Shown: positions 17,591 to 26,741 of the stretch, one piece after another
Numbering within the stretch: position 1 is the stretch's first letter
How the letters are laid out: each line of letters opens with the position of its first letter
NCBI GenBank assembly: GCA_023410675.1
Contig: JAEYPM010000093.1
Coordinates: forward strand, 1 to 64,000
Reading direction: 5' to 3'
DNA length: 64,000 bases
Source of the DNA: Bacillota bacterium
GTDB taxonomy: Bacteria > Bacillota > Clostridia > Lachnospirales > Cellulosilyticaceae
Notes under the pieces: model-generated
What the model saw: the letters and a program-made list of their open reading frames with translations, nothing else
What the model was told of the DNA's origin: nothing
Database searches by the model: none
Position numbers and translations under genes: made by a program

Positions 17591-19198
17591 TTAAAATGTA
17601 GTTTCATTACCATCAACTATAAATTCTAGGAAGTATGGTGCATCTTCATGTATAGCTTCTTTTAGTGCATCCATTACTTCATCTGGATTTGTTACTTTTC
17701 TTGATTTAATACCATAAGCACATGTGATCATAGTAAATTCTGGGTTACATGCTAAATCTACACCATATTCTTCCACTTTCACACTCTTTTGCAGGTGTCT
17801 TACCATCCCAAGCCCATGGTTGTTAAACAATATAATGAGCGGTTTTATCCCTTCCTGTATAATGGTACCAAGTTCAAAAAAACTCATCTGGAAGCTTCCA
17901 TCTCCCATTATAGCAACTATCTTTTTATCTTTATTTGCTAAGCTAGCACCTACAGCAGCTGGAAGGCTATATCCCATAGTGCCAAAACCACCTGAGGTGA
18001 GTATTTTTCTCTCTCCCTCAATAGCCATATTTCTAATGGTCCATAACTGGTTTTGCCCTACATCTGCTGTGATTGTAGCATCATTTGACAATAATGTTGA
18101 TAAATCTCTTATGACACGCTTAGGATTAATTTTATCCGTTTGATGAACTTCTTCTTTATGTTTCCTACGTGTTTTTAGTTCTTCTTTCCATTCACCAATG
18201 TTCAAAGGTGAAATCAGCTTATTGAGCTCTGCTAAAATCTTCTTTGCATCACCTACTATTGGAATATTTGCTGCTGCAATTTTTCCTATTTCAGCTGGGT
18301 CAATGTCAATATGAATAATGGTTGCTCTTTCATCAAGGTCACATATGTTGGAAACAGCCCTGTCAGCTATTCTTGCTCCAATAAAGAAAATGGTATCTGC
18401 TTGTCGCATTGCCCAGTTAGCATGACCGAATCCATGGGTTCCTATCATATCCATGCAATTGTCTGATTGTGTAGGAATAACACTCTTACCCATCATGGTA
18501 TATACCGCAGGTATACCTGATTTTTGAGCAAATTCTACAAGTTCCTTTCTAGCATTTGCAAGAAGAACGCCTCCTCCTATACATATAAGAGGTCTTTTAC
18601 TATCTTCTAATACTTTAACAGCCTTTTTGATTTGTCCCATATGCCCATCAACTGTTGGTTTATAGCCTCTAATTTTCACTTCACTTGGATAATTAAACGC
18701 TATATCCTCTTTCTGAATATCTGTTGGAAGATCGATAAGAACTGGTCCAGGTCTTCCCGTACTGGCAATATAAAATGCTTCTTTGATAATACGTGGTAGC
18801 TGTTTTGCCTCTTTTACAAGATAACTATGTTTAATAAAAGGCTCTGTTGCTCCAGTAATATCAACTTCTTGAAAAACATCTCTTCCGATTAAATTTGTTT
18901 TTACTTGCCCTGTAATGATTACTAAAGGGATTGAATCCATATAAGCTGTAGCTATTCCTGTTATAAGATTAGTTGCACCAGGTCCTGAAGTAGCCAGACA
19001 TACCCCTACTTTACCTGATTCTCTTGCATAGCCACTTGCACTATGAACAGCTGCCTGTTCTTGTCTTACGAGCACATGATGTATGGAAGAGGCTCTTAGT
19101 GATTCAAAAATATCGACCACTGTTGCACCTGGGTAACCAAATATGACTTCTACTTTTTCCTCTTGTAAACAATGTACCAATGCATCAGATAATTTCAT
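17591..19198 (-). CDS. ilvB: Acetolactate synthase large subunit, first copy (divergent)
   Basis: First gene of the operon. It has the TPP fold with LVRQEQAAVHSASGYARESG and GDGSFQMS followed by NNHGLGMVR. The start is the ATG at 19198, which has GGAGGC seven bases upstream; an in-frame upstream ATG at 19216 lacks a site. The 535-residue protein differs from the canonical copy at the operon end: GDGSFQMS lacks the usual Asn, and the VRQWQ tip is replaced by VRHLQ. Its pairing with ilvN and place in the pathway still argue for acetolactate synthase. Altered substrate preference is possible. Confidence 0.88.
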   Translation of the reverse strand: MKLSDALVHCLQEEKVEVIFGYPGATVVDIFESLRASSIHHVLVRQEQAAVHSASGYARESGKVGVCLATSGPGATNLITGIATAYMDSIPLVIITGQVKTNLIGRDVFQEVDITGATEPFIKHSYLVKEAKQLPRIIKEAFYIASTGRPGPVLIDLPTDIQKEDIAFNYPSEVKIRGYKPTVDGHMGQIKKAVKVLEDSKRPLICIGGGVLLANARKELVEFAQKSGIPAVYTMMGKSVIPTQSDNCMDMIGTHGFGHANWAMRQADTIFFIGARIADRAVSNICDLDERATIIHIDIDPAEIGKIAAANIPIVGDAKKILAELNKLISPLNIGEWKEELKTRRKHKEEVHQTDKINPKRVIRDLSTLLSNDATITADVGQNQLWTIRNMAIEGERKILTSGGFGTMGYSLPAAVGASLANKDKKIVAIMGDGSFQMSFFELGTIIQEGIKPLIILFNNHGLGMVRHLQKSVKVEEYGVDLACNPEFTMITCAYGIKSRKVTNPDEVMDALKEAIHEDAPYFLEFIVDGNETTF

Positions 19199-19317
19199 AA
19201 TTATAGCCTCCTTCATTTTTTATTTTTTTATATTATTGTCTAAGAAATACCTTAAATAATAAAATTTTCATTATATTAGGTCTAATCTTAGAAATATAAA
19301 CATTAAGCTATAGTAAA

Positions 19318-19590
19318 CAAAAATCCTCATCCCTTAACGGGACGAGGACTATCTCCACGCGTTACCACCCATCTAAGCTTTTAGACATTCGTGCCTAAAA
19401 AACTCGCTCAATCAGGTTCTATCAAACCTGTACCTATAACGGGGCATCCCGGATACTTCTTACTTAGCTTACGCCTTTCACAAGCTCTGCTCTAGAGTGA
19501 TTTACCATTTGCGTCAATATTAGCTCGCACCACCCGCTAACTCTCTGAAATTGATAATGCAAAAAGTCATTCTCCTTCATTGCATTTGTT
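19318..19590 (-). promoter_or_regulatory. T-box leader controlling the ilv-leu operon (probable Ile specifier)
   Basis: Transcription-antitermination riboswitch reading uncharged tRNA. On the minus strand I see AGAGAG and GCGGGTGGTGCGAGC of stem I, then GAGCAGAGCTTGTGAAAGG, the T-box core GGGTGGTAACGCG (19358-19370) and an intrinsic terminator (10-bp stem 19324-19333 with 39-48 of the same block, T5 after). By alignment with other clostridial leaders the specifier is most likely ATC (19499-19501), an isoleucine codon; a CTC leucine reading two bases on is less likely. It sits between promoter and ilvB, so charged tRNA would stop transcription of all 11 genes. Confidence 0.9.
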
Positions 19591-19611
19591 TTTCAATTCA
19601 ATTTTATTTGT

Positions 19612-19640
19612 ATTCTATCAACATTATTATTTAGTGTCAA
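19612..19640 (-). promoter_or_regulatory. Promoter of the T-box and ilv-leu operon
   Basis: Minus strand TTGACA (19635-19640), 17 bp, TAGAAT (19612-19617). It is a near-consensus vegetative promoter immediately upstream of the T-box. Confidence 0.82.
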
Positions 19641-19728
19641 TATATTTAGCAAAAATTATACTGCCAATTTCATCTTTGACTCTTATTTCTACCTTCTTCT
19701 TTATAAGATTTATAGAATAAATGTGAAG

Positions 19729-20910
19729 CTATACATAGAGCGTCATAACTTGCCCTAATCTTTTTATCCCTTCTACAATCTGACTTTCTGATGAAGATGA
19801 AAAATTAAGTCTTAGTGTATTTTTGTGTCCACCATTTGGATAAAAAGCACATCCTGGAACAAACGCAACTTTATGGACAAGTGCCTCATTTAATAACACA
19901 CCAGCATCAATAGTTTCTGGCAAAGTAACCCATAAAAACAATCCACCTTCTGGTCGGGTATAAGAAATATTTTCTGGGAAATATTTTTTTATTGCCTGCA
20001 ACATCGTATCTTTTCTCGCTTTATAGAGAACGATACTTTTTTTAATATGCTCCTTCACATCATACTTTTCAAAAAAACGTACAATAAGCATTTGTGAAAA
20101 TATATTGGTATGCAAATCTGTTCCCTGTTTAAACAAAACATACTTTCTAATGATATTCTGTGAAGCACATACCCAGCCTATACGAAAGCCTGGGCAAACT
20201 ATCTTGGAAAAGGTACTTAAATAAATGACCCTATCCTCTGTATCGAGGCTTTTAATCGGGGGAATTATTTCTCCGTTATAATTGAGTTCGCTATATGGAT
20301 TATCCTCTACAATAAGAAAATCATATCGATTGGCTAAAGTAATGATTCCCTTTCGCCTATCTAAACTCATTTTAATGCCAGTAGGATTTTGATAATCTGG
20401 AATCGTATATAATAGCTTAATATTCTTATATGTTTTTAACTTTTCCTCCAAATCTTCTAGTAAGATCCCCTCCTCATCCATCTTTAGTTCAACAAATGTA
20501 GGATAAAAAGGTTTAAAAGCATTTATAGCTGAAAGATAAGTAGGTCCTTCACATAAAATGATATCTCCTTCATCCACCAATACTTTTGCTGTTAAGTCCA
20601 GCCCCTGCTGTGAACCTGATGTTACTAATATAGAATCTTTATCACATATGCATGCTTTCTCTTTCATTATGTTACAAATAAGTTTTATTAATTGAGCGTT
20701 TCCCTCTGTAACAGTATATTGCATACTATCAACCCCATACTTCGTTAAAACCTCTTCACAAATTGTTTTCATCTCTTCAACTGGAAAGGTTTCTTCAGCA
20801 GGTAACCCGCCTGCAAAAGAAATGATTTCTTTTGCCTCTGTTAGTTTTAAGAGCTCTCTTATTTCTGATGCCTTTACATTACCTGTCCTTTTGGAAAATT
20901 TATTATTCAT
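19729..20910 (-). CDS. PLP aminotransferase, class I (LysN/AraT-like)
   Basis: Fold-type I aminotransferase of 393 residues, resembling 2-aminoadipate or aromatic/branched-chain aminotransferases of the LysN group. It has SFAGGLPAEETFP near the N-terminus, TSGSQQGLDL, DYQNPTG, the aspartate region VEDNPYSEL and the PLP lysine in STFSKIVCPGFRIGW. The C-terminus has PEGGLFLW. It lies 34 bp after a MocR regulator whose own aminotransferase-like domain resembles it, so the pair likely arose by duplication and works together. Its position before the ilv operon makes branched-chain or aromatic keto acids likely substrates, but this is inference. Confidence 0.87.
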   Translation of the reverse strand: MNNKFSKRTGNVKASEIRELLKLTEAKEIISFAGGLPAEETFPVEEMKTICEEVLTKYGVDSMQYTVTEGNAQLIKLICNIMKEKACICDKDSILVTSGSQQGLDLTAKVLVDEGDIILCEGPTYLSAINAFKPFYPTFVELKMDEEGILLEDLEEKLKTYKNIKLLYTIPDYQNPTGIKMSLDRRKGIITLANRYDFLIVEDNPYSELNYNGEIIPPIKSLDTEDRVIYLSTFSKIVCPGFRIGWVCASQNIIRKYVLFKQGTDLHTNIFSQMLIVRFFEKYDVKEHIKKSIVLYKARKDTMLQAIKKYFPENISYTRPEGGLFLWVTLPETIDAGVLLNEALVHKVAFVPGCAFYPNGGHKNTLRLNFSSSSESQIVEGIKRLGQVMTLYV

Positions 20911-20944
20911 CCTTCATCACTCCTTAAGCAATTGATCGTATTAT

Positions 20945-22465
20945 CTATAAAAACGGATTCAGCTTTGAACTTATTTCATGGGCATGACTTTTCCTATTAC
21001 TAAGGCATTGTTTTATACATGTTATAAGTTTTTGGCACCCTTCTTCAATATCTTCCTCTTTTGGATAGGAATAATTGAGCCTTAAATAATTTTCATTAAT
21101 TCTTTCATGTGCAAAAAAGACTTCTCCTGGCATAACCACCACACCATTTTTTGATAGAGTATGAATAAGCTCTGACAATCTAATCTCATCAGGCAGCTTA
21201 CACCAGACAAAAAATCCTCCTTTAGGCTCAAGTACTTCAAAACCTTTTATTTGTGTTTGGCTAAGCACCTTAATCATCTTATCACGCTTCTTTTTGTACT
21301 TCTTTATAAGAAAACTAACTTGCTCCTTAAAGTACCCTGATGAAAGTATTTCTGCTACTAAATATTGTGATTGTGTACTGGTCTGAATATCATTTAATTG
21401 CTTATAAAACTTAAATCTTTCTATTACCTCTTCACTCGCTACAACATAGCCTACTCTTAAACTAAAAGATATACTTTTAGAAAATGAACTGATATAAATA
21501 ACATAATCATATTGATCAAGACTTTTTAAAGCAGGAAGGGTTTCTCCTTCAAATCTTATTTCTTGATAAGGATTATCTTCTACTATCGGGACTTGATAAT
21601 AATAGGCTAAATCAAGAAGTTCTTTTCTTTTTTCTAAGCTCATTGTAATGCCAGTTGGATTTTGAAAATCTGGTTGTGTGTAAATAAATTTTGGCCTATA
21701 GCGAATAAGACATGTTTCTAAAACATCTAAATCCATACCATCACTTTCCATAGGTATCCCAATTATCTTAGCTCCATAACTTTCAAATACTTGTATAGCC
21801 CCTGGGTAAGTCGCTTCTTCTATTAGGACTATGTCTCCTGCCTCAATAAAGTATTTTGCAATAAATTCAAGGGCTTGTTGTGAGCCTGAAGTAACCAAAA
21901 GCTGCTTATTACTGATACGTATTCCATGTTCACTTAAATAATTTCTTAGTAAACTTTTTAATAAAATACTCCCATCCACTGGTGTAGGCATAAACAATTT
22001 TTCTTCATATTTATCATATAAATTTACTTGAAGCTGCTTTAGTTTTTTTAGACTATAGCTCTCTTCTGCCATAATCCCTGATGCAAAGGATATGGTTTTG
22101 CCTGTTTCAAATACTGAGAGTATTTTACTTATTGTAGCATCTCTATTTGAATTAAATGTTTTACTTTCTAACTGACTCCATCTTAAGGGAGGAATATACA
22201 CATTTTCTTTAATATCCTCTTCCCCTAGCTTAGAAAGGACTACTGTTCCACTCCCCTGTTTAGACTGTATATAGCCTTCTGCCTTAAGATCCATATAGGC
22301 TCTTACTACTGTGCTTCGATTAACATTTAATTGTTTTGCTAAAGTTCTTTCAGCAGGAAGAATAAAATTGGATGGGAGCTGCTCTTTGATGATCATATCA
22401 CAAATTTGTTTTTTTATTTGTATATATACTGGTACTTGGCTCTCTTTATTAATTACAATATGCAT
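20945..22465 (-). CDS. MocR/GntR-family regulator with aminotransferase domain
   Basis: Fusion of an N-terminal GntR winged helix (about 1-75, with PAERTLAKQLNVNRSTVVRAY) and a class I aminotransferase-like domain that binds PLP (SSFSKSISFSLRVGYV). Such regulators sense PLP and/or an amino compound and often control a neighbouring metabolic gene. The start is MHIVINK at 22465, preceded by GAGGAGGG; a frame open to 22495 has no suitable site. It heads a two-gene unit with the aminotransferase at 19729-20910. Two direct repeats upstream are candidate operators. Closest named relatives are PdxR and GabR, but I cannot choose between them. Confidence 0.88.
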   Translation of the reverse strand: MHIVINKESQVPVYIQIKKQICDMIIKEQLPSNFILPAERTLAKQLNVNRSTVVRAYMDLKAEGYIQSKQGSGTVVLSKLGEEDIKENVYIPPLRWSQLESKTFNSNRDATISKILSVFETGKTISFASGIMAEESYSLKKLKQLQVNLYDKYEEKLFMPTPVDGSILLKSLLRNYLSEHGIRISNKQLLVTSGSQQALEFIAKYFIEAGDIVLIEEATYPGAIQVFESYGAKIIGIPMESDGMDLDVLETCLIRYRPKFIYTQPDFQNPTGITMSLEKRKELLDLAYYYQVPIVEDNPYQEIRFEGETLPALKSLDQYDYVIYISSFSKSISFSLRVGYVVASEEVIERFKFYKQLNDIQTSTQSQYLVAEILSSGYFKEQVSFLIKKYKKKRDKMIKVLSQTQIKGFEVLEPKGGFFVWCKLPDEIRLSELIHTLSKNGVVVMPGEVFFAHERINENYLRLNYSYPKEEDIEEGCQKLITCIKQCLSNRKSHAHEISSKLNPFL

Positions 22466-22492
22466 AGGGACCCTCCTCATTCTAATTGGCTT

Positions 22493-22573
22493 CATCCAAT
22501 CTATTTTTTCTTATTATATACCCTATAATTTCTACTGAATACCTCCATTTATGATTTTTTTGATCCATCCAAT
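22493..22573 (-). promoter_or_regulatory. Candidate MocR operator: ATTGGATG direct repeats
   Basis: On the minus strand ATTGGATG occurs at 22566-22573 and again at 22493-22500, 73 bp apart, about seven helical turns. A -10-like TATAAT (22513-22518) lies between them. The downstream copy is part of ATTGG-ATGAAG-CCAAT. MocR proteins commonly bind paired direct repeats around their promoter. Confidence 0.45.
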
Positions 22574-22589
22574 TTATCTTCAATAAAAT

Positions 22590-22635
22590 AACCTATGTAT
22601 ATGCTCGTTATAATAGCTATACATAGGTTTTTTTT
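22590..22635. terminator. Bidirectional terminator-like hairpin after exonuclease III
   Basis: A perfect 12-bp stem AACCTATGTATA (22590-22601) with TATACATAGGTT (22618-22629). Eight T follow on the + strand, and TATTTTATTG on the minus strand, where it would end the exonuclease III transcript before the MocR promoter. Confidence 0.65.
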
Positions 22636-22670
22636 AATTACGCTAGGTTAGGGCCATCACGATCTAGCCT

Positions 22671-23432
22671 TTAATAAGTCAAGTCTATATCCAGCAAGAC
22701 AGGACAATGGTCTGAGCCTAAAATCTCAGAATGGATCTGTGCATCAACTATTTTTTCTTTGATTCTATCCGAAACACAAAAATAATCTATGCGCCATCCA
22801 GCATTATTTTTCCTTGCATTAAATCTGTAGGACCACCACGAATATGCCCCTTGCTTATCAGGATAAAGAAATCGGAACGTATCAATAAATCCTTGTGATA
22901 GTAAACTTGTAAAAGCTCCTCTTTCTTCATCTGTAAAGCCTGCATTTCTCCTATTTGAAGAAGGATTTTTAAGGTCAATCTCTTGATGGGCTACATTGAG
23001 ATCCCCACATACTATAACTGGCTTTAGCTGATCTAAGCCTTTTAAATAAGCCCTAAAATCCGCTTCCCACTCTAAGCGATAATCTAAACGCTCAAGCTCA
23101 GTCTTAGCATTTGGTGTATAGACTGTCACCAAATAAAACGCTGAAAACTCCAGTGTAATGATTCTTCCTTCTTTATCGTGTTTTTCTATTTGCATCCCAT
23201 ATGTTACGTTTATTGGTTTTTGCTTCGTAAAAATGGCTGTTCCTGAATAGCCTTTTTTCTCTGCATAGTTCCAATACTGAAAGTATCCTTCTAGATCTAA
23301 CTGTATTTGCCCTTCTTGAAGCTTTGTCTCTTGAAGACAAAAAACTTCTGCATTTATTTGCTTAAAATAATCTAGAAACCCTTTAGTGACACATGCCCTT
23401 ATTCCATTCACATTCCATGATACTAACTTCAC
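22671..23432 (-). CDS. xth: Exodeoxyribonuclease III / AP endonuclease
   Basis: Mg-dependent AP endonuclease and 3'-5' exonuclease in base-excision repair. The 253-residue protein begins KLVSWNVNGIRACV and has the metal-binding FCLQETKLQ. It also has YTPNAK, GDLNVAHQEIDLKNP, the AYSWWSYR loop and a terminal GSDHCPVLLDI. All catalytic positions of the ExoIII type are visible. It is followed on the same strand by a hairpin terminator and preceded by a small gene of unknown role. Confidence 0.94.
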   Translation of the reverse strand: MKLVSWNVNGIRACVTKGFLDYFKQINAEVFCLQETKLQEGQIQLDLEGYFQYWNYAEKKGYSGTAIFTKQKPINVTYGMQIEKHDKEGRIITLEFSAFYLVTVYTPNAKTELERLDYRLEWEADFRAYLKGLDQLKPVIVCGDLNVAHQEIDLKNPSSNRRNAGFTDEERGAFTSLLSQGFIDTFRFLYPDKQGAYSWWSYRFNARKNNAGWRIDYFCVSDRIKEKIVDAQIHSEILGSDHCPVLLDIDLTY

Positions 23433-23451
23433 CTTCGCACGCTCCTAAATT

Positions 23452-23742
23452 TTATATCCTTACTAAAGTCTGGGAATCTGATAGCACTTCTTCAAGGCCA
23501 GCCATCTTGGAAATATCCCAATAGGCATCTCTATGATAAGAACAATAGAGTGCATTAACGACAATAAGAAGTTTTTTCTCCTGGTGTATCTGATAAACTA
23601 GATCATGTTCTACTCTAATTTTAATGAGCCTATGGGTGTTTTCTTTATAGAAATTCTTCTCGTCATATCTAATGCATTCTCTCTCATCGGTAAGAAATTT
23701 TACGAAGTCTGCCTTATCAAGTGCTTCGTGGATTTGTTTCAT
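23452..23742 (-). CDS. Small protein of unknown function, weakly RelE/YoeB-like
   Basis: A 96-residue protein with a good start (GGAGG seven bases before the ATG). I do not recognise a family with certainty. The middle part, with HRLIKIRVEHDLVYQIHQ and then LLIVVNALYCSYH, resembles the beta strands of RelE/YoeB-type toxins. However, no antitoxin gene is adjacent, and the catalytic pattern is not clear. It sits 19 bp before exonuclease III on the same strand and may be co-transcribed with it. An ordinary accessory protein is equally possible. Confidence 0.6.
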   Translation of the reverse strand: MKQIHEALDKADFVKFLTDERECIRYDEKNFYKENTHRLIKIRVEHDLVYQIHQEKKLLIVVNALYCSYHRDAYWDISKMAGLEEVLSDSQTLVRI

Positions 23743-23870
23743 AACAATTCCTCCTTCTGCAGCAAAATAATATTATACGCATTATTACTACTTCATTCAT
23801 TCCCCTTCATCTCTATCATACCATTTTTTCTACAATTAGTTAATACATCAATCTGATAATATTCTATAAT

Positions 23871-23918
23871 AAAATCACCTTTCTTTAGGAATTACTACAA
23901 AAAAGGTGATCTATTTTT
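23871..23918. terminator. Terminator after typA
   Basis: ATCACCTTT (23874-23882) and AAAGGTGAT (23902-23910) form a 9-bp stem. T-runs are present on both sides (ATTTTATT on minus, ATTTTTTT on plus). It lies about 25 bp downstream of the typA stop. Confidence 0.7.
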
Positions 23919-23943
23919 TTATTAGTATGCACTATTCTTTTTA

Positions 23944-25770
23944 CTACGATGCACTATTAATTTTACGACTTTCCTTTATCCTGTCACTTTCACTGAGTGT
24001 TCTTTTTCTAAGCCTAATGCTATCTGGTGTTACTTCTACTAACTCATCATCTTCAATAAACTCTAGTGCTTCTTCTAAGCTAAATGTTCTAGGCGGTGAC
24101 AGTCTAACTGCATCATCAGATCCAGATGCTCTAGTATTAGTTAGTTTTTTATTCTTACATGGATTTACTGTCATATCTTCTCTTCGTGAATTCATACCTA
24201 TAATCATACCCTCATAAACTTCTGTGCTCGGAGTAACAAATAGAACCCCTCTATCTTCTAGATTATTTAGGGCATAGGCCATAGTTGTTCCTCGCTCCTG
24301 TGCTATAAGCACACCATTCGCTCTTCTTGGAAGTTCACCTACATAATCTGTATAGCCTTCTACAGTTCTGATCATAGTTGCTTCGCCCCTTGAATCTGTA
24401 ATGAGTTCACTTCTAAATCCAAGAAGTGCACGTGTTGGGCACAAATATTCTATGCGCATGAATCCATTTTCAGGCTCCATACTTACCATCGTTGCTTTTC
24501 TCATGTTTAATTTACTAATCACTGTTCCAGAATATTCTTCAGGAAGTGAGATAATAACACGTTCAACGGGTTCTTGAAGTTTCCCATCAGCTGTCTTTTT
24601 TAGAAGGACTTCTGGCTTAGATACACCAACTTCATAGCCTTCTCTTCTCATATTTTCAAGTAAAATAGATAAATGAAGTTCTCCCCTACCAGATACTCTA
24701 TAGCCATCTGTGGTCTCTAAAGGTTCCACTCTAAGTCCTACATTTACTTCTAGCTCTCTTTCTAGACGCTCTTTTATATGGCGTGTTGTCACATATTTCC
24801 CACTCTGTCCTGCAAATGGTGAGTTGTTAACCAAAAAGTTCATTGCTAGTGTTGGTTGCTCTATTTCGATTGGGGGCATTGGTTCAACTTTCCCTACCTC
24901 TCCAATAGTTTCACCTATTGAAATATCTGAAATTCCAGCTATAACAGCTATGTCGCCACTAGTAACTTCAGGCACTGCTACTTGTTTTAATCCTTGATAA
25001 GCCATTAATTTACTGATACGTGCTGTTCTTAACACACCTGACACATCAGCTACTTGCACTGTTTGTCCATCTTTAATAATGCCTTCGTATACACGACCAA
25101 TAGCAAGTCTTCCAATAAAAGAGTCATAGGCTAAGGCACTAACTTGGAGCTTAAGCGGTTTTTCATCTTGCTTTTTATATTCACCAACATGGTTGATAAT
25201 CGTTTCTAACAAAGGTTTGATATCATTTGACTCATGGTCTAATTCGTATTTCATAATGCCTTCTTTCCCAATACCATATAAAATCGGGAAATCAAGTTGG
25301 TCATCATCAGCATCTAAATCAACAAAAAGGTCAAAGGTCATATCAATAACTTCTTCTGCTCTATGATTAGGCTTGTCTATTTTGTTAATAACCAAAATAG
25401 GTTTTAACCCAAGTTCTAGGGATTTTTTAAGGACATATCTTGTTTGAGGCATTGGCCCTTCTATTGAATCTACTAATAAAATAACTGTGTCTACCGTACG
25501 TATTACCCTATCTACTTCTGATGAAAAATCACTGTGCCCTGGTGTATCAACTATATTTATTTTATAGTCCTTATATTGAATAGAACAGTTTTTGGAATAA
25601 ATCGTAATCCCTCTTTCACGTTCTAAATCATTACTATCCATGACGCATTCAACATGCTCTTCATTTTCTCTAAACACACCATTTTGATTTAAAAAGGCAT
25701 CTACAAGAGTAGACTTCCCTGCATCAACATGGGCTATAACTGCTATATTAATTATTTTTAACGCACTCAT
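23944..25770 (-). CDS. typA: Ribosome-associated translational GTPase TypA/BipA
   Basis: Translation-factor GTPase that binds the 70S ribosome and helps 50S assembly and stress adaptation. The 608 residues comprise the G domain (G1 AHVDAGKST, G3 DTPGHSDF, G4 NKID), the EF-G-like domains II, III and V (RGELHLSILLENMRREGYE), and the BipA-specific C-terminal domain ending about residue 600. Length and order are normal. It is monocistronic, between its own terminator and a 215-bp upstream gap. Confidence 0.96.
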   Translation of the reverse strand: MSALKIINIAVIAHVDAGKSTLVDAFLNQNGVFRENEEHVECVMDSNDLERERGITIYSKNCSIQYKDYKINIVDTPGHSDFSSEVDRVIRTVDTVILLVDSIEGPMPQTRYVLKKSLELGLKPILVINKIDKPNHRAEEVIDMTFDLFVDLDADDDQLDFPILYGIGKEGIMKYELDHESNDIKPLLETIINHVGEYKKQDEKPLKLQVSALAYDSFIGRLAIGRVYEGIIKDGQTVQVADVSGVLRTARISKLMAYQGLKQVAVPEVTSGDIAVIAGISDISIGETIGEVGKVEPMPPIEIEQPTLAMNFLVNNSPFAGQSGKYVTTRHIKERLERELEVNVGLRVEPLETTDGYRVSGRGELHLSILLENMRREGYEVGVSKPEVLLKKTADGKLQEPVERVIISLPEEYSGTVISKLNMRKATMVSMEPENGFMRIEYLCPTRALLGFRSELITDSRGEATMIRTVEGYTDYVGELPRRANGVLIAQERGTTMAYALNNLEDRGVLFVTPSTEVYEGMIIGMNSRREDMTVNPCKNKKLTNTRASGSDDAVRLSPPRTFSLEEALEFIEDDELVEVTPDSIRLRKRTLSESDRIKESRKINSAS

Positions 25771-25985
25771 TAACTTACTTCCTCATTTCACTTAATCTAA
25801 TGAACTTATGATGAATGCACATAGTATAACAAAGACGCATATGCATTCTATATAATCACAAGGATATATTGTAACACCATATTTATTATTACTCAATACC
25901 TTAAAATGTATAAATTAAAAAAATTATCAAATGCACAGGTCATAACTAAAAATAAAAATATGCATTCTATTCTATAAATTTATTT
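25771..25985. other. Intergenic region with two copies of a TATGCATTCTAT motif
   Basis: No gene. The motif CATATGCATTCTATA occurs at 25838-25852, identical to 151-165, and a shorter TATGCATTCTAT at 25959-25970. Promoter elements for typA are presumably here but not clear. Confidence 0.4.
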
Positions 25986-26741
25986 TTATCTGGTGAATTT
26001 AATAATATCCTTAACCACCTCTGAAGCAATAATAAGACCTGAGACTGATGGTACAAAAGCAACTGATCCTGGAATTTGTCTTCTTTCTAAACAGGTTCTA
26101 TCTTTGTTCGTACAAATACAATTTGTTTTGCAGCCGCCTTCAAGCTCAATAGGTTTTATAGGCTGCTCCTTTGAGTACACAACTTTTAACTTTTTAACGT
26201 CCCTTTTCTTTAATTCATGGCGCATAACTTTTGCTAGTGGGCAAACACTTGTCTTATAAATATCTGATACTTCAAGCATTGTTGGATTAAGTTTGTTGGC
26301 AGCTCCCATAGCACTTATAATAGGAATATTTTTATCTTGGCATCTCACAATGAGGTCTATTTTTGAAGTGACCATATCTATGGCATCAATAACATAATCA
26401 TAGTCATCACAAATCATCTTTTCAGCACTTTCCACTGTATAAAGCTCTTTAAATGTAACCACTTCAGCTTTTGGATTAATAAGTAAAATTCTTTCTTTCA
26501 TAAGTTCTACTTTAGGTTTCCCCACAGTATTTCTTAGAGCATGGAGCTGTCTATTAATATTAGTAAGACATACATCATCATCATCCACTAAAACGAACTT
26601 CCCAACACCACTTCTAGCTAATCCTTCTGCAGCATAGGTTCCTACGCCACCTATTCCAAAGATAGCTACTTTACTATTTTTTAGTTTTCCAAGTGCTTCA
26701 GTTCCTATAAGCATCTCAGTTCTCGAAAAAGCATGTAACAT
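25986..26741 (-). CDS. tcdA: tRNA threonylcarbamoyladenosine dehydratase (TcdA/CsdL, ThiF-like)
   Basis: E1-like ATP-dependent enzyme forming the cyclic ct6A37 base in ANN-decoding tRNAs. It is a ThiF/MoeB Rossmann fold of 251 residues. The nucleotide loop is GIGGVGTYAAEGLARSG at about 29-45. It is followed by the acidic VDDDDVCLTNINRQLHA, the catalytic region VIDAIDMVTSKIDLI and a small cysteine cluster (CKTNCICTNKDRTC). A C-terminal SVSGLIIASEVVKDII is typical. MoeB/ThiF are less likely because no molybdopterin or thiamine genes are near. Confidence 0.9.
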   Translation of the reverse strand: MLHAFSRTEMLIGTEALGKLKNSKVAIFGIGGVGTYAAEGLARSGVGKFVLVDDDDVCLTNINRQLHALRNTVGKPKVELMKERILLINPKAEVVTFKELYTVESAEKMICDDYDYVIDAIDMVTSKIDLIVRCQDKNIPIISAMGAANKLNPTMLEVSDIYKTSVCPLAKVMRHELKKRDVKKLKVVYSKEQPIKPIELEGGCKTNCICTNKDRTCLERRQIPGSVAFVPSVSGLIIASEVVKDIIKFTR

